Assembly: GCA_947500585.1 (NCBI GenBank)
Contig: CANMSN010000017.1
Location: forward strand, 1-64,000
Length of the DNA stretch: 64,000 nucleotides
Direction of reading: 5' to 3'
Source: an uncultured Flavobacteriaceae bacterium
Lineage (GTDB): Bacteria; Bacteroidota; Bacteroidia; Flavobacteriales; Flavobacteriaceae
Shown here: positions 25,723 through 35,232 of the stretch, piece by piece
Numbering within the stretch: the stretch's first letter is position 1
How the letters are laid out: each line of letters starts with the position of its first letter
Notes under the pieces: model-generated
Told to the model about the DNA's origin: nothing
The model's input: the letters and a program-made list of their open reading frames with translations, nothing else
Databases searched by the model: none
Position numbers and translations under genes: made by a program

Positions 25723-27006
25723 TTATTTTTTAGAGTAAACAGGAAGTAATTTAGTTGAAACTTCACCAAAACCAATTCGGGTGCCATCAATTTCGCAATG
25801 GCCTCTCATAATAACGGTATCATTATCATTTATGAATTTGCGTTCGCTTCCATCTTTCATTTTAAGTGGTTTTGTACCTTTCCAGGTTAGCTCGAGCATA
25901 GAGCCATAAGAATCTGGTGTTGGACCAGAAATTGTGCCACTCCCCATCATATCGCCAGAATTTACAGGACAACCGTTAACTGTATGGTGTGCTAATTGTT
26001 GTACCATATTCCAGTACATGTATTTGAAATTAGAATTGCTAACCACGGTTTCTTTGGCACCTTTTGGACGAATAGCCACTTCTAAATTGATATCGTAACT
26101 CTTTTTTCCTTTATACTTAAGATAATCCAATTGTGGTTTTAATGGTTTTGGGCTTTCAACTCTAAAAGGCTCTAAAGCATCTAAAGTTACAATCCACGGC
26201 GAGATAGAAGAAGCAAAGTTTTTTGCTAAAAACGGGCCTAATGGCACATATTCCCATTTTTGAATATCACGAGCGCTCCAATCATTCAATAACACCAAGC
26301 CAAAAATATATTCTTCGGCTTCAGCAATAGGAATAGGTTCTCCTAAATCGTTAGCATCTGTAGTAATGAAGGCCATTTCTAATTCAAAATCCACCAATTT
26401 ACTTGGGCCAAAAACAGGTTCTGTGGCATCGTTTGGTAAGGTTTGTCCTTGTGGTCTGTGTATTGGAATTCCAGAAGGAATAATTGATGAACTTCTACCA
26501 TGATACCCAACAGGTATGTGTAACCAATTTGGCAACAACGCATTGTCAGGATCTCTAAACATAGTACCAACATTGGTAGCATGCTCTATGCTGGAATAAA
26601 AATCGGTATAATCGCCAACCTGAACTGGTAATTGCATTTCTATTTCATCTAATCGAAATAATACAATTTCTTTGTGTTTTTTATTTTCTTTTAAAGATTT
26701 GTTATTGCTATCAAAAACTTCAGCAATTCTATCTCTTACAGCACGCCACGTTTTTCTGCCATCTGCTATAAAGTCATTTAAGGTATCTTGAAGAAAAATA
26801 TCGTCCGTTAAAGGAATGCCTTCAAAATAGCCTAGTTGATGTAACGCTCCTAAATCTATAGCAGTATCGCCAATTCGTGTACCAATGGTAATAATATCAT
26901 CACGGGTTAAAAACACACCAAACGGAATGTTTTGTATTGGGAAATCTGAATTTTTATCAACGTGTAACCACGATTTTCTATCAGGATTGTTAGCAGATAA
27001 CGGCAT
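25723..27006 (-). CDS. fahA: Fumarylacetoacetase
   Basis: FahA cleaves 4-fumarylacetoacetate to fumarate and acetoacetate, the last step of tyrosine/homogentisate breakdown. The 427-residue product has the N-terminal SH3-like domain (NIPFGVFLTRDDIITIGTRIGDTAIDL) and the C-terminal catalytic domain with DFYSSIEHATNVGTMFRD, GYHGRSSSIIPSG, the metal-site Glu residues in DFELEMAFI, and NDWSARDIQKWEYVPLGPFLAKNF. Length matches the family. No other tyrosine-catabolism gene is adjacent. A -7-like box (minus-strand TACGTTTG, plus 27041-27048) precedes it. Confidence 0.97.
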   Translation of the reverse strand: MPLSANNPDRKSWLHVDKNSDFPIQNIPFGVFLTRDDIITIGTRIGDTAIDLGALHQLGYFEGIPLTDDIFLQDTLNDFIADGRKTWRAVRDRIAEVFDSNNKSLKENKKHKEIVLFRLDEIEMQLPVQVGDYTDFYSSIEHATNVGTMFRDPDNALLPNWLHIPVGYHGRSSSIIPSGIPIHRPQGQTLPNDATEPVFGPSKLVDFELEMAFITTDANDLGEPIPIAEAEEYIFGLVLLNDWSARDIQKWEYVPLGPFLAKNFASSISPWIVTLDALEPFRVESPKPLKPQLDYLKYKGKKSYDINLEVAIRPKGAKETVVSNSNFKYMYWNMVQQLAHHTVNGCPVNSGDMMGSGTISGPTPDSYGSMLELTWKGTKPLKMKDGSERKFINDNDTVIMRGHCEIDGTRIGFGEVSTKLLPVYSKK

Positions 27007-27040
27007 AGCTATTTTTATTTTTTTGTTATTGAATTCTTAT

Positions 27041-27048
27041 CAAACGTA
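27041..27048 (-). promoter_or_regulatory. -7 box before fahA
   Basis: The minus strand reads TACGTTTG, matching the TAnnTTTG -7 consensus of this phylum, 34 bases before the start codon. I see no clear -33 TTG at the usual distance. Confidence 0.45.
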
Positions 27049-27172
27049 CATAATTTTTTTATTTTAACCGTAAAAAAGAATGAAAATATAAGTTAAATTT
27101 AACCGTTAATAAAATGGTTAAAAACTTGATAGTAATTATATGTTTTTTAATCAATTTGAATAATGTATTTCA

Positions 27173-27180
27173 TATTTTTG
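27173..27180 (+). promoter_or_regulatory. -7 box before glyA
   Basis: TATTTTTG matches TAnnTTTG, 27 bases before the glyA ATG. A TTTG lies at 27155-27158 but the 14-base spacer is shorter than usual. Confidence 0.55.
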
Positions 27181-27207
27181 CCAAATATTTAAAAACAAAT
27201 ACATTTT

Positions 27208-28479
27208 ATGCAACGCGACGAACAGATTTTTGAACTCATTGAAGCCGAAAAAGAACGCCAGTTACATGGTATAGAACTTATCGCATCAGAGAATTTTGTA
27301 AGCCAACAGGTTATGGAAGCAGCAGGTTCTGTGTTAACCAATAAATATGCAGAAGGTTATCCTGGTAAGCGTTATTACGGAGGTTGTGAAGTGGTTGATG
27401 AAGTTGAGCAAATCGCTATTGATAGAGCAAAAGCCTTGTTTGGTGCAGCATATGTAAATGTGCAACCACATTCTGGAAGTCAGGCAAACACAGCGGTATA
27501 CCATGCATGTTTAAAACCAAGAGATAAAATTTTAGGTTTCGATTTGTCCCATGGTGGGCATTTAACACACGGTTCGCCAGTTAATTTTTCTGGTAAATTA
27601 TATACGCCTTCATTTTATGGTGTTGAAGAAGAAACGGGTGTTTTAAATTATGATAAAATTCAAGATATAGCTACTAAAGAGCAACCAAAATTAATTATTG
27701 CTGGTGCTTCGGCATATTCTCGTGATATCGATTTTAAACGTTTTAGAGTTATTGCAGATAGTGTTGGTGCTATTTTGTTGGCAGATATATCGCATCCAGC
27801 AGGATTAATTGCAAAAGGGATTTTAAACGATCCGCTTCCGCATTGCCATATCGTTACCACAACCACTCACAAAACGTTGCGAGGTCCAAGAGGCGGAATG
27901 ATAATGATGGGGCAAGATTTTGAAAACCCATTCGGAATTACCTTAAAGAATGGAAACTTCCGTAAAATGTCGTCTTTATTAGATTCTGCCGTTTTTCCAG
28001 GAAACCAAGGCGGACCTTTAGAGCATATTATTGCAGCTAAAGCCATTGCGTTTGGAGAAGCTTTAACCGATGAGTTTTTACAATATCAGTTGCAAGTAAA
28101 GAAAAATGCAAATGCCATGGCAGAAGCTTTGGTTGCTAAAGATTATCATATTATTTCCGGAGGAACCGATAACCATATGATGTTAATTGATTTACGTAAT
28201 AAAAAAGTATCAGGAAAAGATGCTGAACAAGCGCTTGTAAAAGCAGATATTACTGCAAATAAGAATATGGTACCATTTGATGATAAATCGCCATTTGTAA
28301 CCTCAGGAATTCGTTTAGGCGTTTCTGCAGTAACGACGCGTGGTTTAAAAGAGGCAGATATGTTAGCTATTGTAGATTTGGTTGATGAAGTAATTACTAA
28401 TTTTGAAGATGAAGCAACACTTGAAGCTGTGAAAGCAAAAGTAAATGCGATGATGAAGGATAAGCCTTTGTTTGTATAA
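27208..28479 (+). CDS. glyA: Serine hydroxymethyltransferase
   Basis: GlyA interconverts serine and glycine with tetrahydrofolate, supplying one-carbon units. The 423-residue PLP enzyme shows [45 protein letters not shown], and the PLP lysine motif [15 protein letters not shown] with the Schiff-base Lys in THKTLRG. Length is typical. It is transcribed alone, with a -7 box upstream and a long terminator at 28517-28564. Confidence 0.98.
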   Translation: MQRDEQIFELIEAEKERQLHGIELIASENFVSQQVMEAAGSVLTNKYAEGYPGKRYYGGCEVVDEVEQIAIDRAKALFGAAYVNVQPHSGSQANTAVYHACLKPRDKILGFDLSHGGHLTHGSPVNFSGKLYTPSFYGVEEETGVLNYDKIQDIATKEQPKLIIAGASAYSRDIDFKRFRVIADSVGAILLADISHPAGLIAKGILNDPLPHCHIVTTTTHKTLRGPRGGMIMMGQDFENPFGITLKNGNFRKMSSLLDSAVFPGNQGGPLEHIIAAKAIAFGEALTDEFLQYQLQVKKNANAMAEALVAKDYHIISGGTDNHMMLIDLRNKKVSGKDAEQALVKADITANKNMVPFDDKSPFVTSGIRLGVSAVTTRGLKEADMLAIVDLVDEVITNFEDEATLEAVKAKVNAMMKDKPLFV

Positions 28480-28516
28480 CACTTAAATTAAGCATATTTC
28501 AGTAAGACTTCTTATA

Positions 28517-28564
28517 AATAATAAAAATAAATCCTGCTTTAAGCAGGATTTATTTTTATTATTT
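28517..28564. terminator. Long bidirectional terminator after glyA
   Basis: A near-continuous inverted repeat of more than 20 bp per arm is centred on TCCTGCTT-T-AAGCAGGA, with flanking AAATAATAAAAATAA and TTATTTTTATTATTT. It serves glyA and the convergent small gene at 28582. Confidence 0.9.
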
Positions 28565-28581
28565 ATGTGTATTAGTCATAT

Positions 28582-28815
28582 TTATTCGTCAAGAAATTCT
28601 TTGGATGTTTTGTAAGTCGATAAATTAGTTGATTTGTAAAAAGGACAAAATGCAGTAATACTAGCAAAACTAAACAGACTGGAAATAACGATTAGTAGAA
28701 TACCAATATATCCACCAACATTTCCAAAAAAATATAAACTTAGCAAAAGTAGGGCAACAATAAACCTTGTAATTCGGTCAAAGTTATTCATGTTTCTTTT
28801 TAACATAATTATCAT
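28582..28815 (-). CDS. Small membrane protein, DUF2892 type
   Basis: The 77-residue product has two transmembrane segments (ITRFIVALLLLSLYFFG, YIGILLIVISSLFSFASI) and ends the second with CPFYK, as in DUF2892 inner-membrane proteins (YgaP C-terminal type) that carry a G-x-CPxY motif. The basic N-terminus MLKRNMNNFDRITR is expected to face the cytosol. The start could be the ATG at 28815 or one of two nearby ATGs (28806 or 28791). Function unknown. Confidence 0.75.
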   Translation of the reverse strand: MIIMLKRNMNNFDRITRFIVALLLLSLYFFGNVGGYIGILLIVISSLFSFASITAFCPFYKSTNLSTYKTSKEFLDE

Positions 28816-29016
28816 TGTTTAAATTAATAATAGATTTGGGTATAAATCTTGTGTAAATGTAAAATCGATGTTAAAAATAGCAAAAAATTATATGAAATAT
28901 TCGTTAAAACAACTAGAATTACAGACTAAACTTAAAGAACAATACTAATTATTCAGAAAAAAGAATCAAAATTTATTTTAAATTAGTCTTATAATTCAAC
29001 CTCATATAGAAACAAA

Positions 29017-29044
29017 AACCCACTTTGCAAAAGCAAAGTGGGTT
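29017..29044 (-). terminator. Terminator of the peroxiredoxin operon
   Basis: AACCCACTTTGC (29017-29028) and GCAAAGTGGGTT (29033-29044) form a perfect 12-bp stem with an AAAA loop. On the minus strand TTTTTGTTTC follows. It lies 27 bases after the stop of the gene at 29071. Confidence 0.85.
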
Positions 29045-29070
29045 AAAATAATAACATTTTTCTTTTTCAA

Positions 29071-29328
29071 TTAATTATCAATAGACCCCATAACACGTTG
29101 CATAAACGTATTTAAGGCTTCCTTTTTTGGAGTGCCTTCTTTCACCATTTTGTTAACTTCAAGAGCACCATACATATTAGAAATAAGTTCTCCTATAACA
29201 TCAAGTTCTTCATCTTTTAAAGATGGTACTTCAGTTAAGTTTTCTAGAGTTTCTATGGTTTCCACAACGAAATCTTCGTCATTATCTTCTATAAATTGAG
29301 ATAGGTGTTTAATTACTGGTAACTTCAT
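29071..29328 (-). CDS. Small acidic protein, probably DUF6952
   Basis: The 85-residue product is acidic and helical: KLPVIKHLSQFIEDNDEDFVVETIETLENL, then LKDEELDVIGELISNMYGALEVNKMV. I recall it as the DUF6952 family, found next to thioredoxin and peroxiredoxin genes in Flavobacteriaceae; the family name is from memory. It is the last gene of the operon peroxiredoxin, thioredoxin, this gene, which suggests a part in peroxide stress. No cysteines are present, so it is not itself a thiol enzyme. Confidence 0.8.
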   Translation of the reverse strand: MKLPVIKHLSQFIEDNDEDFVVETIETLENLTEVPSLKDEELDVIGELISNMYGALEVNKMVKEGTPKKEALNTFMQRVMGSIDN

Positions 29329-29347
29329 TTAATTATACTTTTTGTCT

Positions 29348-29397
29348 CCTTGAGCGCAGTTGAAAGGTTTAGGTTTCTAATTTGCTCAACCTGACAT
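29348..29397. repeat. REP-like dispersed repeat, degenerate
   Basis: TTGAGCGCAGTTGAAAGG and, 30 bases on, GCTCAACCTGACA look like worn arms of the flavobacterial element with TGAGCGCAGTCGAAAGG ends. It fills the gap between the thioredoxin and DUF6952-like genes. Confidence 0.5.
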
Positions 29398-29403
29398 TAT
29401 TGT

Positions 29404-29712
29404 TTAAACAACTTCTTCAACAAGTTCTTTTAAAACATCAAACTTATTGGTTTGAACTTGATTTATAAATTGGCCTTTTTTAAAAGTCGCAAACGTTGGT
29501 AAATTATCAACATTTGCTAGTTTTCTGGACTCTGGAAACTTTTCCGCATCAGCAATTACAAAGGTTATATCTTCTAATTCTGAAGCTAGCTTTTTAACTT
29601 TAGGCTTCATAATACGGCAATTACCACACCAAGTTGCCGAATATTGTACAACAACAGTATCGTTATTGGCAACTAATTCGCTTAAATTATCTGTATTTAA
29701 TTCTTGTAACAT
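29404..29712 (-). CDS. Thioredoxin-family protein
   Basis: The 102-residue protein has the active site TWCGNC (Cys29, Cys32) and the cis-Pro loop NLPTFATFKKG. WCGNC differs from the classical WCGPC, so its redox potential may differ. It lies between a Prx1/AhpC-type peroxiredoxin and a small acidic protein in one operon. It is a plausible electron donor to that peroxiredoxin. No signal peptide is present, so it is cytosolic. Confidence 0.93.
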   Translation of the reverse strand: MLQELNTDNLSELVANNDTVVVQYSATWCGNCRIMKPKVKKLASELEDITFVIADAEKFPESRKLANVDNLPTFATFKKGQFINQVQTNKFDVLKELVEEVV

Positions 29713-29729
29713 AATTTGAGGTTTAAAAG

Positions 29730-29790
29730 GTCATTGCAAGTAAAATGAAGCAATCTGTCAATTAGTTAGAGAGATTGCTTCACTTTGTTT
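29730..29790. repeat. REP-like dispersed repeat (GTCATTGC type)
   Basis: GTCATTGCAAG is followed by a perfect 11-bp inverted repeat, TGAAGCAATCT (29746-29756) and AGATTGCTTCA (29772-29782). A larger relative lies at 52444-52607. The hairpin sits between the peroxiredoxin and thioredoxin genes and could attenuate the downstream transcript. Confidence 0.7.
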
Positions 29791-29802
29791 GTACTATCCT
29801 CG

Positions 29803-30447
29803 TTAATTTACGTGAGCTGCTAAATACTCAGCAGTTGCGTTTCTATTTGCGCCCATAGCATCTTTTCCTTCTTCCCAGTTTGCAGGACAAACTTCTCCTT
29901 TTTCTTGAACATGAGTCAAAGCATCAACCAAACGAAGGTATTCACCAACATTTCTGCCTAATGGCATATTATTAATGCTTTCGTGCTGTACTGTGCCTTC
30001 TTCGTCAATAATATACGTTGCTCTGTAAGTAACATTATCGCCTTCAACTTGCACAGAATCGGTTTCTTCGTTATAAGTTTCATTTGTAATATCTAAAATA
30101 CCCAGAATGGAAGATAGGTTTCTATTACTATCTGCTAAAATTGGATAAGTAACACCTTCAATACCACCATTGTCTTTAGCTGTACTTAACCATGCGAAGT
30201 GCACTTCTGGAGTATCGCAAGATGCTCCAATTACAATAGTATTCCTTTTTTCAAATTCACCTAAAGCTGCTTGAAAAGCGTGTAACTCGGTTGGGCAAAC
30301 GAAAGTAAAATCTTTTGGATACCAAAAAAGCACAACTTTTTTCTTATTATTTACAGCTTCTTCTAAAACATTTAATTTAAAAGTATCGCCCATGTCGTTC
30401 ATGGCATCTACATTTAAATTTGGAAATTTTTTTCCTACTAATGACAT
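29803..30447 (-). CDS. Typical 2-Cys peroxiredoxin (AhpC/Prx1 type)
   Basis: The 214-residue product reduces hydrogen peroxide and organic peroxides. The peroxidatic Cys51 is in KDFTFVCPTELH and the resolving Cys187 in GEVCPANWEEG; the catalytic Arg is in YRATYIIDEEG. C-terminal YLAAHVN lacks the YF motif of sensitive eukaryotic Prx1, so it is likely robust to overoxidation. It leads the operon with thioredoxin and the DUF6952-like gene. Confidence 0.95.
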   Translation of the reverse strand: MSLVGKKFPNLNVDAMNDMGDTFKLNVLEEAVNNKKKVVLFWYPKDFTFVCPTELHAFQAALGEFEKRNTIVIGASCDTPEVHFAWLSTAKDNGGIEGVTYPILADSNRNLSSILGILDITNETYNEETDSVQVEGDNVTYRATYIIDEEGTVQHESINNMPLGRNVGEYLRLVDALTHVQEKGEVCPANWEEGKDAMGANRNATAEYLAAHVN

Positions 30448-30651
30448 ATTTTAATTTTTTTGTGTTAGACTTAATTACTGCGAATTTAGATAACGAATTA
30501 ACTATATAGAATAAGGTTTCATTATTAAATTTTATGAAAGAATAAAGGAAGTGTATCGCTTAAAAAAAGTGCCTATTTTTTTACCAAATGAATAAAAATA
30601 GACCTATTAAAATGCGAACTTGATAAAGTTTTGTGAAATAGAATGGAAAAA

Positions 30652-32124
30652 CTATTTTGAATTATTTAGTTGTTTTATTTTAATTCTGAACGCCGCGAAT
30701 AATAAGGTTGTAAATGGACTTAACCAATTAAAAATAGCATAGATAAAATAGTCTGCAACGCTAACTCCAAGAACACCAGATTGATAGGCACCACAAGTAT
30801 TCCAAGGAATTAATACAGAAGTTACCGTACCTGAGTCTTCTAAAGTTCTACTTAAGTTTTCTGGAGCTAAACCTTTATCTTCAAAAGCTTTTTTAAACAT
30901 TTTTCCTGGAATTACAATAGCTAAATACTGATCTGAAGCAATAGTATTTAAACCTAAACAACTAATAACGGTGCTAGAAAATAATCCAAAAACTGAAGAG
31001 GCAATGGTTAATAATACTTTGGTTATTCTGGCTAAAGCTCCAATGCCATCCATAACACCACCAAAAATCATAGCGCTTATTATCAGGTAAATCGTCCAAA
31101 GCATACCGTTCATACCACCAGCAGAAAAGAGTTCATTTAATTTTTCATTATCGGTAGCTATTTGAGTATCTGTTAAAATAGAAGTTATTACAGAGCCCAT
31201 TTTTGAATCACTTAAGGTATTCAAAATATCTGGTTGAAAAATAAAGGCAAAAATAGCTGCAATTAAAACGCCAGTACCTAAAGCAATTAAAGGTTTTGTT
31301 TTCATTAAAATTAAAGCTATTACAGCTACAGGCACTATAAAAAGCCATGGCGTTATGTTAAATGTTGAATTTATTGAAGCTAATAAATTACTTATATCAG
31401 AACTTCCAGATGTTTCCATAGTTGCACTTAATATTCCAAAAACTACCAGAGTTACCAAAACCGTTGGTACAGTAGTGATGGTCATATATCTAATATGCGT
31501 AAATAAATCTGTTCCGGCTATAGCAGGAGCAAGGTTTGTAGTATCACTTAACGGTGACATTTTATCACCAAAATATGCGCCAGATATTACAGCACCTGCT
31601 ATCATTCCTGTATGTATTCCTAAGGCACTTCCAATACCAATTAATGCAATACCAACGGTAGCAGAGGTAGTCCAAGAACTCCCAGTAGCTATTGATATAA
31701 TAGCGCAAATAATGACGCAGGCAGGTAAAAATATACTCGGATTTAATACTTGTAAACCATAATAAACCATGGCAGGAATAACGCCACTAATTAACCATGT
31801 ACCCGCTAAAGCACCAACTAAAAATAAAATCATAACTGGTACAAAAACACTTTTTAAGTTTTCCCATACCTCAGTTAGGATGGTTGAAAAAGGCACTTTA
31901 TTAAAAACACCAACAAAAAGAGCAACTAAACCTCCAATTAATAAAATAATTTGGTTGGTATAGGCTCCAAACCATTCTTGACCTTCAACAAAAAAAATAT
32001 TGTAAGCTAGCATTGCCATGAGTAAAACAACTGGAATTAAAGCCTCCCAAATATTTAATTCTTTATTTTCAATGATGTTTTGATTGTCAGCTTTAAATTC
32101 AGAAATATTTTTGTTGTCCTTCAT
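30652..32124 (-). CDS. nhaC: NhaC-family Na+/H+ antiporter
   Basis: The 490-residue integral membrane protein has about eleven hydrophobic segments. Family motifs include TGSSWTTSATVGIALIGIG, ISGAYFGDKMSPLSDTTNLAPAIAG and a late segment ALARITKVLLTIASSVFG...GLNTIASDQYLAIVIPG. NhaC antiporters expel sodium in exchange for protons, sensible for a marine bacterium. Some relatives instead exchange malate and lactate, so substrate is not certain. It is monocistronic. Confidence 0.92.
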   Translation of the reverse strand: MKDNKNISEFKADNQNIIENKELNIWEALIPVVLLMAMLAYNIFFVEGQEWFGAYTNQIILLIGGLVALFVGVFNKVPFSTILTEVWENLKSVFVPVMILFLVGALAGTWLISGVIPAMVYYGLQVLNPSIFLPACVIICAIISIATGSSWTTSATVGIALIGIGSALGIHTGMIAGAVISGAYFGDKMSPLSDTTNLAPAIAGTDLFTHIRYMTITTVPTVLVTLVVFGILSATMETSGSSDISNLLASINSTFNITPWLFIVPVAVIALILMKTKPLIALGTGVLIAAIFAFIFQPDILNTLSDSKMGSVITSILTDTQIATDNEKLNELFSAGGMNGMLWTIYLIISAMIFGGVMDGIGALARITKVLLTIASSVFGLFSSTVISCLGLNTIASDQYLAIVIPGKMFKKAFEDKGLAPENLSRTLEDSGTVTSVLIPWNTCGAYQSGVLGVSVADYFIYAIFNWLSPFTTLLFAAFRIKIKQLNNSK

Positions 32125-32323
32125 ATTGATTTTTTGGTTATGTAATGTTACAAAAATCTTGGTATCTAAACAAAGAGAAACCTTTTACGAAAAAAAGAAA
32201 ATTATTATTAAATGTTAAAGAAATATGTATTTTGTCGAAAAAATCTTATTTATTTTAAAATAATGTGACTTTTTACTCCAATGCATGTGTCTAAATAATT
32301 GAATAACAAGTTTAATTTATTTA

Positions 32324-32785
32324 ATGATGATAAATTCTATATTGTATGACTCCCTATTGACCTTGATACTTCTTATGACGAAAGATATTAAGAGAGAAAT
32401 TTTTATCAAAAAAGTATCTTTTTGTCCCAACTTTACTTTTAATAGCTATAAAGATATGTTTGCTATTGACTTTAAACAAGTAAAAACAACAAGCAGTAGT
32501 ATTAAAAAAAGAAATTCTATCAAAAATACTAAGAACGATATTTCTAAGAATTCTATTAATGAATTAATAATTAAAAAATACAATAATCAACTTGTTAGAC
32601 ATTTAAAAACGTTACAATATATTGAGTTTATTGAATCAAAACTAACCTTTAAGACTAATGAAAAGCAATTAAATGAAATATCTGAGCTTAAGTTGAATGT
32701 TAGATATGATATACTACGTTTAAGTAAAAAAATAAATGAGTATAATTCATCTAAATTTAATGTAAAAAGTTATAGCCTCGATTAA
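32324..32785 (+). CDS. Small Lys/Asn-rich protein of unknown function
   Basis: The 153-residue frame is very rich in Lys, Asn, Ile and Ser, with a helical C-terminal half (INELIIKKYNNQLVRHLKTLQYIEFIESKL, NVRYDILRLSKKINEYN). Translation may begin at 32324 (a Met-Met start giving a hydrophobic lead) or at 32375 (MTKDIKRE), which removes it. No family is recognised. Being so AT-rich and homopolymer-laden, it could be a spurious frame. The region from 32125 to 32323 upstream shows no gene. Confidence 0.4.
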   Translation: MMINSILYDSLLTLILLMTKDIKREIFIKKVSFCPNFTFNSYKDMFAIDFKQVKTTSSSIKKRNSIKNTKNDISKNSINELIIKKYNNQLVRHLKTLQYIEFIESKLTFKTNEKQLNEISELKLNVRYDILRLSKKINEYNSSKFNVKSYSLD

Positions 32786-32828
32786 ACTCAATTAAAACAT
32801 AAAAAGTTGGTTAACTTTGCCAACTTAT

Positions 32829-33851
32829 ATGGATTCATTAACTCAAATTGTATTAGGTGCCGCTTGTGGGGAGGCAGTTCTAGGAAAGAAAATAGGAAAC
32901 AAAGCCTTGCTTTTCGGAGCTATTGGCGGTACAATCCCAGATTTAGACGTTTTAGTAGGAGGTTGGCTTTATGGCAACGAAATTGATGCTATGTTATTTC
33001 ACAGAGGGTTTATGCATTCTATTTTGTTTACCGTTTTAGCAGCTTTTATTTTAGGATGGTTAGTTTATAAATTATACAATACTGGAAGCCGTTTTAATAT
33101 TACCTCTCAAAAAGATTGGATTTCGTTATTTTTTTGGTCACTTTTTACACATCCAATTCTAGATTGCTTTACACCATACGGCACACAATTATTTGCTCCT
33201 TTTTCAAATTATAGGGTTGCATTAAATAATATAGCAGTAGCCGATCCACTTTACACACTACCTTTTTTAGTTTGTATGATTGTTTTGATGTTTTTTAATC
33301 GACAATCTCATAGAAGAAAACTTTGGCTAAATTTAGGTTTAGGTATAAGCTCAGTTTATATGCTTTTTACTTTAGGGAATAAACTTTATATCGATTCAGT
33401 TTTTAGGAAATCGTTAAAAGAAAATGGTATTGATTATAAAAGATATTCTAGCCAACCTGCTATTTTAAATAATATATTATGGTATGGTATTGCCGAAACA
33501 GAAACGTCTTATTTTACTGCAAATTATTCGTTATTTGACACTAAAAACAGATTTTTAAATTTTATTGAATTGCCTAAGAAACGTGATTTAAACCCGGAAG
33601 TGTTTCAAGATATAAAAGAGTTATCATGGTTTAGTAATGGGTATTTTAGTGTGTATAAAATAGAAGATAATGCATATCAATACAATGATTTACGTTACCC
33701 GCTTTTAGAAGAAAATGACCCCAATTCATCTGTATTTAGAATGTTATTGTATAAAGAAAATGGTAGACTTAACATGAAACCCTTTGAGCCTAAGTTTGAA
33801 AACATAGAAACCGTAATGTCAGATTTATGGGAACGTACAAAAGGTATTTAA
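32829..33851 (+). CDS. YdjM-type membrane metal-dependent hydrolase (DUF457)
   Basis: I chose the ATG at 32829; the frame opens four codons earlier at a TTG inside the sequence TAACTTTG, which looks like a -7 box. The 340-residue product has MDSLTQIVLGAACGEAVLG, GTIPDLDVL, the histidine motif LFHRGFMHSILF, and LFTHPILDCFTPYGTQLF, the metal-binding HxxxD-type residues of the YdjM/LexA-binding inner-membrane family. Four or five hydrophobic segments occur in the first 190 residues, followed by a soluble tail. It converges on the PLP-enzyme gene. Substrate unknown. Confidence 0.9.
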   Translation: MDSLTQIVLGAACGEAVLGKKIGNKALLFGAIGGTIPDLDVLVGGWLYGNEIDAMLFHRGFMHSILFTVLAAFILGWLVYKLYNTGSRFNITSQKDWISLFFWSLFTHPILDCFTPYGTQLFAPFSNYRVALNNIAVADPLYTLPFLVCMIVLMFFNRQSHRRKLWLNLGLGISSVYMLFTLGNKLYIDSVFRKSLKENGIDYKRYSSQPAILNNILWYGIAETETSYFTANYSLFDTKNRFLNFIELPKKRDLNPEVFQDIKELSWFSNGYFSVYKIEDNAYQYNDLRYPLLEENDPNSSVFRMLLYKENGRLNMKPFEPKFENIETVMSDLWERTKGI

Positions 33852-33873
33852 TATAAGGTGTTCTTTTTGAGCT

Positions 33874-35076
33874 TTATTTTAAAACACCAATTTCTATCAT
33901 ACATTTACGCATCATTTTATAAGTACGTTCAATATCGGTATCTAAACCAATTGAGAAACGAATTAAACCATTGCTTAAACCCATTTCTTTCTGTTCTTCC
34001 TCAGGAATTTCAGATGATGTAGAGCTTCCTGGGGCACTAAATAACGTTTTATAAAACCCTAAGCTAACTGCCAAATACCCAAGGTTTTTATTTTGCATAA
34101 GTTCCATAAGTGCGTTAGCTTTTTCTAAAGAACCAACATCAATGGTTAACATGCCCCCAAAACCATATTGTGGGTTCATCATACTTTTAAAAAGTTCATG
34201 TGAAGGGTGCGATTTTAAACCAGGATATACCGTTTTTAAACCATCAGTTTCAAATTTTTTAGCTAAGAACAGACCATTTTTACTGTGCTGTTGCATTCTA
34301 ATATGCAACGTTCTTAAGTTTTTTAAAATTGATGCTGCACGTAAGCTATCCATTGTAGAACCTAATAACATAGATGCGCCATCATTAACATTTCGTAAAT
34401 TATTAATAAATTCTTGAGTTCCGCAAACCACACCACCAACAGTGTCGCTAGAGCCATTTATAAACTTGGTTAAGCTATGTATAACAATGTCTGCGCCCAA
34501 CACGGCAGGAGATATAGATAAAGGTGAAAACGTATTATCTATAACAAGTTTTAGGTTATGTTTTTTGGCAATTTTAGATAGATTTTTTATATCCGCAACT
34601 TCCAAAAGCGGATTGCTAACAGATTCACAATATAAAACTTTGGTATTTTTAGTGATGGCAGATTCTACTTTTTCTAAATTGGTAATATCTACAAACGATG
34701 TTTTTATATTAAATCGAGGCATGAAATTTTTTAAGAAGGCGTAAGTACCTCCATAGATGGTTCTACTGGAAATAATATGGTCACTTGCACCACATAATTG
34801 TAATAATACGGGTGTAATGGCACCCATACCTGATGCCGATACATTGGCGGTTTCAGTACCTTCCATGGCTGCCAAAGCTTCACCTAAATATAAATTTGAA
34901 GGCGTAGAGTGTCGCGAGTATAAATAACAACCATCTGCATTACCTTCAAAAGTATCAAACATGGTTTTAGCTGAGAGAAAAGTATATGTTGATGAATCTG
35001 AAATTGAAGGGTTAACACCACCAAATTCGCCAAAATATTGTAAGTCTTGTATGTTATTTGCAGGTTTAAAAGCCAT
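33874..35076 (-). CDS. PLP enzyme of Cys/Met metabolism (trans-sulfuration family)
   Basis: The 400-residue product has the Cys/Met-metabolism PLP fold: YSRHSTPSNLYLGEALAAME near 53-72, ASGMGAITPVLL, TIYGGTYAFL, VIDNTFSPLSISP with the PLP-ring Asp, and SLTKFINGSSDTVGG with the PLP Lys204. The family includes cystathionine gamma-lyase, gamma-synthase and methionine gamma-lyase. A divergent Lrp/AsnC regulator 156 bases away favours an amino-acid-degrading role such as methionine gamma-lyase, but sequence alone does not decide this. Confidence 0.9.
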   Translation of the reverse strand: MAFKPANNIQDLQYFGEFGGVNPSISDSSTYTFLSAKTMFDTFEGNADGCYLYSRHSTPSNLYLGEALAAMEGTETANVSASGMGAITPVLLQLCGASDHIISSRTIYGGTYAFLKNFMPRFNIKTSFVDITNLEKVESAITKNTKVLYCESVSNPLLEVADIKNLSKIAKKHNLKLVIDNTFSPLSISPAVLGADIVIHSLTKFINGSSDTVGGVVCGTQEFINNLRNVNDGASMLLGSTMDSLRAASILKNLRTLHIRMQQHSKNGLFLAKKFETDGLKTVYPGLKSHPSHELFKSMMNPQYGFGGMLTIDVGSLEKANALMELMQNKNLGYLAVSLGFYKTLFSAPGSSTSSEIPEEEQKEMGLSNGLIRFSIGLDTDIERTYKMMRKCMIEIGVLK

Positions 35077-35232
35077 GGTTTTGAGTTATATTTAATTCAA
35101 AATTCGATATAAATAGAATTAAAAACAATAAAAAACACTATATTTAGAAAATAAAACTGTATTAAGTGTTTAATATAGATTTTTATATTGTAAATCACTT
35201 GCTATAGCGCTTTTTAAGAAAATTTTTCAATT

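Noticed and set aside
31355-31963. Plus-strand frames opposite the antiporter gene
   Set aside because: They are shadows of nhaC, whose hydrophobic segments explain the lack of stops.
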